Source: an uncultured Bacteroidales bacterium (lineage in GTDB: Bacteria > Bacteroidota > Bacteroidia > Bacteroidales > Paludibacteraceae). From it: a DNA stretch of 60,958 bases. Position numbers and translations under genes: made by a program. The stretch lies in NCBI GenBank assembly GCA_902798965.1, contig CADBYS010000016.1, forward strand, positions 1 to 60,958, given 5' to 3'. Below are positions 53,547 to 60,958 of this stretch, piece after piece. The first letter of the stretch is position 1. Each line of letters opens with the position of its first letter. The notes beneath the pieces were generated by a model, which did no database searches, had not been told where the DNA came from, and was given only the letters and a program-made list of their open reading frames with translations.

Positions 53547-54527
53547 ATGAAAGCTATTGAAAACATAAAAGTTTCATTGGTCGTTGCTATATACAAAGTT
53601 GCTCCATACTTGGATCAACTTATACAATCAATCATGCATCAGACCCACAAAAATATAGAGGTTATTCTTGTGGAAGATGGTTCTCCTGATGAATGTGGAG
53701 AAATTTGTGACAGATATGCTGCGATTGATTCTAGAATAATAGTACTTCATAAACCAAACGGAGGTGGGTGTGATGCAAGAAATAAAGGAATGGCTTTGAT
53801 GACTGGAGAATGGTTCACCATTATAGATGGAGATGATTGGTTAGAGCCGGATTTTATCGAATATCTCTTAAACTTAGCAATAACATTGGGAGCTGAAATG
53901 GCAATGACCGATAGTGTATTTACGTCTGACGATAGAGAACAAAATGAGATAGACTCGATAGAAAAATGGTCTGGTGAAAAAGCTGCAACTGAGATAATCG
54001 CCCTACATTTCCCTATGGGATGCTGGAATAAATTGTATAAAACAGATATGGTTAAGAGAAATAACTTAACGTTCTCAATACCTTGGCATGGCGAAGGTAT
54101 GTATTTTTGTACTATGTCTGCACAATATGCAAATTTTGTAGCAAAAGGGCATCGACGTGTATATAATTACCGCACAGATAATTTGAAAAGCAGTTCCAAG
54201 ATGTACAACGTACAAAATGGCATCAACGGTTTATGGAATATTAAAAACATCTATAAGGTTTCAATCGTTCGTACTCCGCAATTCCTGCATACTGTTGAAT
54301 GGCACATCTATTTTAACTATAACTTCTTGTTGCGCCAAATAGTTGGTACAAATTCATATCGAAAATATTGGCGGGAGTATATGAAATGTCGGCTGATGCT
54401 GTTACTGATGTTGCCAAGAGTTATTAGACATGGACAATATTGCAATCGCCAAAAATATTCTCTACTAAAAAGAGCGGCTTTTCCTTTACATTATGCAAAG
54501 CAAATGGTTTCGCAGAAGAAGAATTAA
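53547..54527 (+). CDS. Family 2 glycosyltransferase
   Basis: The 326-residue GT-A enzyme has VSLVVAIYKVAPYLDQLIQS at its start, EDGSPDECGEICDRYA, and the DxD-type IDGDDWLEPDF (about residues 90-100). The start at 53547, one base after the upstream TGA, gives the usual N-terminus; a longer frame from 53481 overlaps the previous gene. It transfers a sugar from a nucleotide donor to a lipid-linked oligosaccharide; specificity is unknown. Confidence 0.88.
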   Translation: MKAIENIKVSLVVAIYKVAPYLDQLIQSIMHQTHKNIEVILVEDGSPDECGEICDRYAAIDSRIIVLHKPNGGGCDARNKGMALMTGEWFTIIDGDDWLEPDFIEYLLNLAITLGAEMAMTDSVFTSDDREQNEIDSIEKWSGEKAATEIIALHFPMGCWNKLYKTDMVKRNNLTFSIPWHGEGMYFCTMSAQYANFVAKGHRRVYNYRTDNLKSSSKMYNVQNGINGLWNIKNIYKVSIVRTPQFLHTVEWHIYFNYNFLLRQIVGTNSYRKYWREYMKCRLMLLLMLPRVIRHGQYCNRQKYSLLKRAAFPLHYAKQMVSQKKN

Positions 54528-55292
54528 ATGATTTACAATATGATACCTAAAGTCATTCATTATTGTTGGATTAGCGGTGATCCTTTCCCGGAGAAGATAC
54601 AGCGTTGTTATGATTCATGGAAACGAGTATTGCCTGATTATGAAATCGTAGTGTGGGATTATGATAGAGCTCATGCCATTGGTTCTAAATGGGTCGATCA
54701 AGCCGTAGTGACAAAGAAGTATGCTTTTGTGGCCGATTACATCCGCTTTTATGCTTTGTACAATTACGGAGGAATTTATCTTGATTCAGATGTGGAAGTA
54801 CTTAAAACATTCGATGATTTGCTTCACCTTAGATATTTTGTGGGGAAAGAAAATTCTGCGAGCAACTGGGAGGCCGCTATTTTAGGAGCAGAACCGCATA
54901 TGCCTTGGATTAAAGATTGTTTAGACTATTATAAAAGAAGAAAATTCATCAACGCTTTCGGCGACTTAGATACAACTCCTCTTCCTCGGACAATGAATGC
55001 TCTTTTAGGACAAAAGTACGTTATTAAAGATTGTTATTCTATCAGTGAATGGATGTGGGAGAATTGTACTCTCTGTAGATTTCCTGTTGATTGGTTTAGC
55101 CCCAAGAGATATGATACTCAAGAACTTAATGTGACGGAAAACACATATTGCATTCACCATTTCTCAGGATCGTGGCTTGTGAATACGGTAAACTACAAAT
55201 ATACCCCTTCTCAACATATTTTGCACTTCCTACGACGTTGTTGGCGTTGGCCGATAAAAAAAGTTAAGAAAATGATTAATCGTAATGAATAA
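54528..55292 (+). CDS. GT32-type glycosyltransferase (DXD sugar-binding)
   Basis: The 254-residue enzyme has IPKVIHYCWISGDPFPEKIQ, then KYAFVADYIRFYALYNYGG and IYLDSDVEV, the DXD signature of capsular GT32 enzymes related to mannosyl- and galactosyltransferases. Start at 54528 directly follows the previous stop; MIPKVIHY at 54540 is an alternative. It overlaps the acyltransferase gene by 8 bp. Confidence 0.88.
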   Translation: MIYNMIPKVIHYCWISGDPFPEKIQRCYDSWKRVLPDYEIVVWDYDRAHAIGSKWVDQAVVTKKYAFVADYIRFYALYNYGGIYLDSDVEVLKTFDDLLHLRYFVGKENSASNWEAAILGAEPHMPWIKDCLDYYKRRKFINAFGDLDTTPLPRTMNALLGQKYVIKDCYSISEWMWENCTLCRFPVDWFSPKRYDTQELNVTENTYCIHHFSGSWLVNTVNYKYTPSQHILHFLRRCWRWPIKKVKKMINRNE

Positions 55293-56304
55293 GAGAATTG
55301 CAGATATTGACTTAGGAGCCGGAATCATGATTCTCTGGATGATAATCTACCACGCGCTACCTACAGCGTGGAGTTTTCAGAGTATGGAAATGAATGAGAC
55401 TGCTCAGCTTAATCCGTGTGAACTATTCCCGTATCTGAGTTTCTTTATGCCTTGGTTCTTCTATAAATCAGGACAATTCTTCATGAGACGTCCAATGCAT
55501 GATGCCTTAATAAAGGATTCTCGAAAACTATTACTCTCTTTTGCTGTTTGGTCTGCTATCGGATACGCAATGTATCTTCTATTTGGTGCTTTTAATCACA
55601 CTATAACGTTACGTAGTACCACTTATAGTATTGTGCGTGGATTATTCATTACAGGAAAGATTCCTGTCAATGAACCTCTGTGGTTCTTGCTAACATTGTT
55701 TGGCGTTCGCTTCGTAGCAAATCTGCTATTGCCTAATAGAGAAGAGAAATATGGCTGGAATAAGGTAATTGTAATTGTTTGTATGGGGTATATTTTAGCA
55801 TATTGTTGCTACCTTTGGAATCATCCTCTTCTGCCTTATTGGGTTGCAAATGGAGCGTCTGGCCTGGCTTTCTTTGCTCTTGGATATGGACTTCGCAATT
55901 ATGAAGATAAATGGTGGATAATTGCACCCTGTACGATAGTTTATGTTTTATGTTGTATTATAGGTTTCCCTATGGTAGACATGATGTTTAATAAGTTACT
56001 TACGGGGAGCTATCTTTTATGGATGCCAATAGCCTTATGCGGGATAGTGACATTTAATACTTTATGTAAGTTCATTTGCAAGCATGTCCGTATAATCCCT
56101 CTAGAATATGTAGGACAAAATGCGATGACCATTTATGTAACGCATATATTGATTGTTACCACCATTGCATTTATTCTTCGCTATTGGGAAATCTCCGTAT
56201 TATATCCTTATGCTATTTGGATAATAATGCTCGGATACCTCACTCTTCTTCCTCTATTTTGTGTAATACGCATTAAATACAACCACAATAAGCTAACAAA
56301 TTGA
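55285..56304 (+). CDS. Acyltransferase 3 family membrane protein
   Basis: The 339-residue protein has about ten membrane segments and the family's opening IADIDLGAGIMILWMIIYHA, in which His19 or nearby His is the expected active-site residue, and later GQFFMRRP and ALGYGLRNYE. Such proteins add O-acetyl groups to polysaccharides in the membrane; other members make acyl groups on lipids. It overlaps the GT32 gene by 8 bp. Confidence 0.8.
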   Translation: MNKRIADIDLGAGIMILWMIIYHALPTAWSFQSMEMNETAQLNPCELFPYLSFFMPWFFYKSGQFFMRRPMHDALIKDSRKLLLSFAVWSAIGYAMYLLFGAFNHTITLRSTTYSIVRGLFITGKIPVNEPLWFLLTLFGVRFVANLLLPNREEKYGWNKVIVIVCMGYILAYCCYLWNHPLLPYWVANGASGLAFFALGYGLRNYEDKWWIIAPCTIVYVLCCIIGFPMVDMMFNKLLTGSYLLWMPIALCGIVTFNTLCKFICKHVRIIPLEYVGQNAMTIYVTHILIVTTIAFILRYWEISVLYPYAIWIIMLGYLTLLPLFCVIRIKYNHNKLTN

Positions 56305-56308
56305 ATCG

Positions 56309-57370
56309 ATGAAGAGCAAACAAGAAATAGTTCCGAATGTCACGATTGCCATTCCCGTTTATAACGTAGAACGGTATGTTGAGAAAGCTTTGCTCTCTGC
56401 GTTGGAACAAGATTTTCAGTTACCTTATGAGATTCTTGTTATTGACGATTGTGGCAATGATAATAGCATGGAGATAGTTCGGAAACTGCAATCCGAGCAT
56501 CCCCAAGGCAACATTATTCGTATCATTCGTCATGAGCGCAATAAAGGGCTTGGAGAAGCTCGTAATACTTCTATTAGAGAAGCAAGAGGAAAGTATCTGC
56601 TCTTTCTAGATTCCGATGATTGGCTGAATAAGGAAGCCTTGTCTATATTATACAAGGCCGCAATAGAACATGATGCGGAAATAACGATAGGTTCTACGCT
56701 AAAAGTGTATGAAGGATCAGACAAGACAGAAACATTTGTTTATCCAGAGACTTTCATTAGCAAACCATCTGCAGGGATCGAACTCAATGTGTTTAGGGGC
56801 ATTACTCCTCTTGTCTCATATTGGAACAAATTATTCTTATTGGATTTCATCAAGAAATCTGATATGTATTGTGTTCATCGTATCATGGAAGATGTTATCC
56901 CTGATTTCAAGGCTAAGGTTTTATCTCATAAAGTGGTTACCATCCCCGATATCACGCTGTATTATAACGAGCGAGGTGGGTCTATAATGGATACACTTTG
57001 GGTTAATGATACAAAATGTCAACAGACGATAGATACCACTGTGGATATTATCAAGAGAATTAAACGGATGATTCAAGAAGATTACTATAACATTGACGGC
57101 ATCTACGATATCTATTTTGCGAATCTTATGAGATATTTCTTTCTCTACGAGCAGTTGGGAGTGACCCAAGAACAATATCCGCAAGTCATGGAAATTGAAC
57201 AGAACTGCATGAGCTTTATTCCCTCTCTGCGATATATACATGGACGAAATGCGCGCATAATGTATCTGTTATTACATCGTAGAGAACACGACAGGTCTGA
57301 TTTTTTCAAGGCGTATCGTTTCGCAAGTTCGCGGTTGGGTAGAATGCTAAAATTGCTAATATCATTATAG
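56309..57370 (+). CDS. Family 2 glycosyltransferase
   Basis: The 353-residue GT-A enzyme has VTIAIPVYNVERYVEKALLS (about residues 11-30), VIDDCGNDNSMEIVRKL, GLGEARNTSIREARGKYLLF and the DxD segment LDSDDWLNKEAL (about 95-110). Later motifs are variable. It lies 4 bp after the acyltransferase gene. Confidence 0.9.
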   Translation: MKSKQEIVPNVTIAIPVYNVERYVEKALLSALEQDFQLPYEILVIDDCGNDNSMEIVRKLQSEHPQGNIIRIIRHERNKGLGEARNTSIREARGKYLLFLDSDDWLNKEALSILYKAAIEHDAEITIGSTLKVYEGSDKTETFVYPETFISKPSAGIELNVFRGITPLVSYWNKLFLLDFIKKSDMYCVHRIMEDVIPDFKAKVLSHKVVTIPDITLYYNERGGSIMDTLWVNDTKCQQTIDTTVDIIKRIKRMIQEDYYNIDGIYDIYFANLMRYFFLYEQLGVTQEQYPQVMEIEQNCMSFIPSLRYIHGRNARIMYLLLHRREHDRSDFFKAYRFASSRLGRMLKLLISL

Positions 57371-57374
57371 AATC

Positions 57375-58397
57375 ATGGATTGCCTACTATCGTTCATAAT
57401 ACCCGCTTACAATGCAGCGAATTACATATCGCGCTGTCTTGATAGTATCTTATCGCTCCATATGTCTGATAATAGTTTTGAGATAATTGTTATTGATGAC
57501 TATTCTTCAGACAAGACACGTGAGATTGTAAAAACATATACTGCTAAGTATCCGTTTATACAACTTTTATGCCAAAACGCAAATCACAGACAAGGAGCTG
57601 CGCGAAATAGAGGTATCTCGGCTGCAAAAGGTAAATATATTGCTTTCATAGATGCTGATGACATTGTAAAAGAAGGCGTGTCGGAAGCTTTAAATAGGGC
57701 TATCAAAAAGAATCTAGATATCTGCTTTTATGGTATGCTACATGAGAAATCGGATGGCACATATCGAGAGGTCAAATGGAATATGCCGGTAGATATTATT
57801 GTGGATGGTATACTTTTCTTAAACAATTATCTCGATATGGATGTTAATGGTCCAACTCGTGGCGTTTTTAAGAGAAGTCTGATGCTAAATAATCTTCTGA
57901 CTTTCGTTGAGGATATGCGTTGGGAAGATGGAGACTTTTGCGTGAAGTTATATAGTTATGCGCAAAGAATCAGCAATATAGAAGGTATTGGATACGTATA
58001 TATGCGTAATGAACAATCTACAAGTCTAAAACAAACATCGTCATCCTTGATAGATCAACTCAAACTGGCTGTGCGACTAATAGATTTTGTGACGACACAA
58101 GGCGAAAAATTGCAAAATGGGAAAGCCATGATATTAGAGGAAGTGCAATATCGTTATGTACATAATGTTCTGCGTTTGAGAAATCTCAGTAAATACACAG
58201 CAAAAGAAAATAGATCGCTATGCAGAGCATTGACCAAGAGGGATTTGACCTTGCTTAAACCATTTGCATTATCCTTTTGGGAAACCATTTATTTGTCATG
58301 CCCGAGCCTCGCTCAAATGCTATTGTTCGTTATATGTCCAATTGCAAGTCTTGGGCGTTTAATCGTAACTAATATTAGAAAATCAAAACACCACTGA
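57375..58397 (+). CDS. Family 2 glycosyltransferase
   Basis: The 340-residue GT-A enzyme has LSFIIPAYNAANYISRCLDS (about residues 5-24), VIDDYSSDKTREIVKTY, QGAARNRGISAAKGKYIAF and the DxD segment IDADDIVKEG. Its gene is separated by 4 bp from the previous one. It belongs to the same donor-sugar class in general form as its neighbour but differs in the acceptor half. Confidence 0.9.
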   Translation: MDCLLSFIIPAYNAANYISRCLDSILSLHMSDNSFEIIVIDDYSSDKTREIVKTYTAKYPFIQLLCQNANHRQGAARNRGISAAKGKYIAFIDADDIVKEGVSEALNRAIKKNLDICFYGMLHEKSDGTYREVKWNMPVDIIVDGILFLNNYLDMDVNGPTRGVFKRSLMLNNLLTFVEDMRWEDGDFCVKLYSYAQRISNIEGIGYVYMRNEQSTSLKQTSSSLIDQLKLAVRLIDFVTTQGEKLQNGKAMILEEVQYRYVHNVLRLRNLSKYTAKENRSLCRALTKRDLTLLKPFALSFWETIYLSCPSLAQMLLFVICPIASLGRLIVTNIRKSKHH

Positions 58398-58399
58398 AT

Positions 58400-59335
58400 A
58401 TGGAAACTATTAGCATCCTTTGTGCGACAGACAAAAACTTTGTGCCTTATTGCGGCATTATGCTTACGTCCTTGTTTGAGAACAACAAAGACGAGCATAT
58501 CTCGGTTTCTCTTTTGGTTGATGATACTGTCTGTGAAAAAGACAAAGCGAAATATCTGCAATTAGCGGAGTTGTATCATCAAAGTATCAATATCATTCAC
58601 GTAGATGCTGCAACTTTTGAGAAATATCCTGTCTATAATCAACAATGGACAAACTCAATATATTACCGTTTATTGGCTGCCGAGTTATTGCCTACATCTA
58701 TTGATAAAATTATCTATCTAGACGCAGACATAATTGTTACTCGTTCAATTAGAGAGATGTGGGAGGTCGATGTGGAGAATTATGCTGTCGGAGCAGTTAT
58801 TGATATCTGGGCTCCTAACTCGCAAGTATATGAGCGGCTTAACTTAAAGAATGATAGCCAGTACTTTAATTCCGGTTCTATGGTACTTAATCTTAAGTAC
58901 TGGAGAGAACATGAATTGAGTAAACAGTATATGCAATACATCAAAGATAATTTTGAGAAATTGTGGTTTAATGATCAAGACACGCTGAATGGCGTTTTAT
59001 TCGACCAAAAGTTAATGTTGCCGGTAACCTATAATTTCCAAGTATTATTCCTGAAAAAATCTTTATTCGACGAAATGACGGATGAGCAGAAAAAGGATAT
59101 TCTTGCTACAACTAATCCTCTAATAATGCATTATTCAGCTTCTACCAAACCATGGATGATTAAATACTATAATATGCCGTATCTGGAATTATGGAGGAAG
59201 TATAGGGACATGTCTATGTGGAAGAAAACTCCTAACCTGCTGCCGAAAACAAAGGTGCTAAATTGGTTAATAAAAAGATATATCTTATGGCCTTTGAATA
59301 TTTATTTTAAAGAAGATTACATTCGGATTCAATAA
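58400..59335 (+). CDS. Family 8 glycosyltransferase
   Basis: The 311-residue enzyme has ISILCATDKNFVPYCGIML (about residues 4-22), YYRLLAAELLPTSIDKIIYL followed by DADIIV (DxD, about 100-105), YFNSGSMVLNLKYWRE and NDQDTLNGVLF, the signature series of GT8 (galactosyl/glucosyltransferase) proteins. It lies 2 bp after the GT2 gene. Confidence 0.92.
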   Translation: METISILCATDKNFVPYCGIMLTSLFENNKDEHISVSLLVDDTVCEKDKAKYLQLAELYHQSINIIHVDAATFEKYPVYNQQWTNSIYYRLLAAELLPTSIDKIIYLDADIIVTRSIREMWEVDVENYAVGAVIDIWAPNSQVYERLNLKNDSQYFNSGSMVLNLKYWREHELSKQYMQYIKDNFEKLWFNDQDTLNGVLFDQKLMLPVTYNFQVLFLKKSLFDEMTDEQKKDILATTNPLIMHYSASTKPWMIKYYNMPYLELWRKYRDMSMWKKTPNLLPKTKVLNWLIKRYILWPLNIYFKEDYIRIQ

Positions 59336-59338
59336 ACT

Positions 59339-60295
59339 ATGCCTATGAAAACACCCTACGTTTCGGTCGTTATGACCAGTTACAACCGCGAGAAATACAT
59401 TGGTCAAGCAATTGATTGTATTCTCGCGCAGAAATGCAAGTTTCCGTTCGAGATCATCATTGGTGATGATTGCTCCACGGACAACTCGCGCGAATTGCTC
59501 TTGTCCTACAAAGAGAAACACCCGGACATCTTTGTCCTCAATCTCCATGAGACCAATCAAGGTTTTGGAGCCAATTGGGCATCGACATGCAAACTTGCAC
59601 GAGGTAAGTACATTGCCTTCTGTGATGACGATGACTACTGGTGTGAACAAACGCATATGCAATCTCTCGCAGACTATTTGGATGCGCATGACAATTGTGG
59701 CCTCGTTTATGCCAATCGCTGGATATTAGACGTAGCGACCGATACAAAGAAGCTTGCCAATGCCAAACTTCCCGACAACGAAGATAAGTTGGATTACATG
59801 CTCCATCGTGGCTATCCCATCTTATTTAGCGCGTCAATGATTCGCAAATCACTCATGGATAAATACGTGGACTTGGATGCGTTCATTCGGCTCAAATTTC
59901 CCATTCAGGATTTCCCGACAGCAGTATTACTTGCGCCGCATTGTGATTTTCATTATATGGAGCAACCCTCCGTTGTCTATCGCAGTTATGCTGGATCAAT
60001 GTCCAAGCCACAGGAGTACGAAACCATTGTTCGCAAATATACCCAAGAGAAAATAATGGACGAGTATCTCTATGGTCAACTTGGATTAGAGTTCGATGGA
60101 CCGGGCGAAGATAGATATCGTTATGGTATTTTGCTACGCTTGGCTTTTGACAAAGCTGATTATCGCTCCGCGCGTGAGTTTGCTAAGCACGTCGATCCGC
60201 GTAATAAGAAAAAGTACTTTGCCATGACGTGGCTTACTTTCCATCTGTTCCGTATCGCACGCAATTTTAAGAACAGAATTAAAAACCAACACTAA
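59339..60295 (+). CDS. Family 2 glycosyltransferase
   Basis: The 318-residue GT-A enzyme has YVSVVMTSYNREKYIGQAID (about residues 6-25), IIGDDCSTDNSRELLLSY, GFGANWASTCKLARGKYIAF and CDDDDYWCEQTHMQSL. Its base composition is closer to the core genes than that of the preceding six genes, so it may have entered the cluster separately. It starts 3 bp after the GT8 stop. Confidence 0.9.
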   Translation: MPMKTPYVSVVMTSYNREKYIGQAIDCILAQKCKFPFEIIIGDDCSTDNSRELLLSYKEKHPDIFVLNLHETNQGFGANWASTCKLARGKYIAFCDDDDYWCEQTHMQSLADYLDAHDNCGLVYANRWILDVATDTKKLANAKLPDNEDKLDYMLHRGYPILFSASMIRKSLMDKYVDLDAFIRLKFPIQDFPTAVLLAPHCDFHYMEQPSVVYRSYAGSMSKPQEYETIVRKYTQEKIMDEYLYGQLGLEFDGPGEDRYRYGILLRLAFDKADYRSAREFAKHVDPRNKKKYFAMTWLTFHLFRIARNFKNRIKNQH

Positions 60296-60296
60296 C

Positions 60297-60506
60297 ATGT
60301 TTAAATATACGAAAAGACTACTTTCTGACATTCGCTTTTGGTGTCAGGAGTGCAAAATCCGCAGTAAAGAGAACGCGGAGTGGGAGCGTATTGAAGATGA
60401 AGATTGGCGTCATCCTATGGCCGGTTTCTGCTACTACACCACTATCAAGCGTAACCGCGCCGAACGCAAACGCCTTCACGAAGAACAACTTGCCGCAATA
60501 AAATAG
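60297..60506 (+). CDS. 69-residue basic protein, end of the polysaccharide cluster
   Basis: The protein begins MFKYTKRLLSDIRFWCQECK and has charged E/R-rich stretches to its end (ERKRLHEEQLAAIK). It starts 1 bp after the GT2 stop, so it is probably translated with it. I recognise no domain. It could be a small partner of the glycosyltransferases, but the only evidence is position. Confidence 0.55.
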   Translation: MFKYTKRLLSDIRFWCQECKIRSKENAEWERIEDEDWRHPMAGFCYYTTIKRNRAERKRLHEEQLAAIK

Positions 60507-60519
60507 CCTCGTTGGAATT

Positions 60520-60867
60520 TTAGCAAAACGGATGAGACTGTTTGTACTCGTATTGGAGGGAGTTGAACTTCCATGACCAGGGAGTTTTGTAGGGTTTGCC
60601 GTTGGTGGCAATGTGGTGAGCGGCTTCGAATTCGGCAGCGAGTTGAGCTTTGGTTTCGGGAGTGCCGTAGTGCTCAGCCATATATGCATTGGCAAAAGCG
60701 AAGGCGGCAGAGTTGTATTTCTGCTTGGGAGACTGATTCTTTTGATAGGTTTCTTCGCGAGTGCGGTAAAAAAGTTTACCGTTGCGCATGTAGAAGTAAC
60801 CGGAGTCTTTACCGTTGGTTTTGCCACGAACCTGTTCGAAAGCGGATGCTGTTACTATTTGAGCCAT
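60520..60867 (-). CDS. 115-residue protein, Bacteroidales family of unknown function
   Basis: The protein starts MAQIVTASAFEQVRGKTNGK, has a beta-rich SGYFYMRNGKLFYRTREETY (about residues 22-41), then a helical part with KYNSAAFAFANAYMAEHYG, and ends with a W-rich TPWSWKFNSLQYEY. The strand-then-helix layout with many aromatic and basic residues recalls the gene at 1397-1702. Function unknown. It converges with the polysaccharide cluster. Confidence 0.6.
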   Translation of the reverse strand: MAQIVTASAFEQVRGKTNGKDSGYFYMRNGKLFYRTREETYQKNQSPKQKYNSAAFAFANAYMAEHYGTPETKAQLAAEFEAAHHIATNGKPYKTPWSWKFNSLQYEYKQSHPFC

Positions 60868-60958
60868 ACTATTTGTGAGATTAAAAAGTATATTATATAT
60901 AAATATATAATATAGTATTTGTTGAACTGTTTTTATCCATTTTTCGGGGCGAAAGTAG
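60868..60958. other. AT-rich upstream region at the right edge
   Basis: A stretch of TATA-rich repeats (60887-60920) precedes the leftward gene and probably holds its promoter, but no clear TAnnTTTG element is visible. Confidence 0.35.

Overview
The window is a chromosomal segment of a member of the Bacteroidota, almost certainly order Bacteroidales. Evidence seen directly: at least sixteen promoters of the Bacteroidota type (-7 element TAnnTTTG, often with TTTG about 20 bp upstream), no clear Shine-Dalgarno sites, lipoproteins with the Bacteroidales look, a murC-ftsQ-ftsA-ftsZ division block, a Na+-pumping methylmalonyl-CoA decarboxylase operon (succinate-to-propionate fermentation), DUF2851, DUF4476 and a MutY/RecQ/RNase G set typical of the group. 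It looks like an anaerobic, probably gut-associated and uncultured lineage; species cannot be named.

Layout. 1-110: a strong leftward promoter followed by a boxA-like motif, probably the leader of an rRNA operon that lies just outside the window. 0.3-4.8 kb: accessory cluster of small leftward genes (a DUF6169 toxin-antitoxin-like pair, short overlapping phage/ICE-like genes, an HNH endonuclease and a partial copy of it). 4.8-9.4 kb: a REP-type tyrosine transposase with hairpin elements, then a single-chain type IIG restriction-modification enzyme that carries one of those elements in its reading frame. 9.4-47.7 kb: core genome. It holds DUF4476, a 5'-nucleotidase lipoprotein, DUF2851, a FemAB-like transferase, a Na+/H+ antiporter, comF, dedA, ftsZ-ftsA-ftsQ-murC, the decarboxylase operon mce-mmdA-mmdD-mmdC-mmdB, a NUDIX/acyl-CoA ligase/unknown trio, recQ, tRNA-Glu, nadE, hpt, dsbD, mutY, HU, a 29-residue basic ribosomal-type protein, rng, two alpha-amylase lipoproteins, fabD and two MATE transporters. 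47.7-52.0 kb: an array of toxin-antitoxin/regulator genes (AbiEi-like, truncated Bro-N, 60-residue protein, Fic, DUF6922 + AbiEii), each set off by near-identical terminator-promoter blocks. 52.0-60.3 kb: an AT-rich polysaccharide cluster (pyruvyl transferase, GT2 x4, GT32, GT8, acyltransferase) behind a 440-nt leader with a possible pseudoknot and a terminator/antiterminator pair. 60.3-60.9 kb: two small unknown genes.

Two pervasive repeat systems are the most interesting content. First, more than twenty short degenerate tandem repeats of different sequence share one period, close to 7 bp. They lie in gaps and untranslated leaders and also in frame inside mutY (twice), murC, mmdD and a MATE gene. 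They are seen only in the core and in the first 2.7 kb, and are absent from the transposase/RM region, the toxin-antitoxin array and the polysaccharide cluster. Second, four hairpins near the REP transposase share the guide ATTTTGCATTT and the loop ATTTTT while their 7-bp stems differ in a compensated way. Two of them sit in the transposase gene, one just upstream of it and one in the neighbouring restriction gene.

All functions are from reading motifs by eye; no database search was run.
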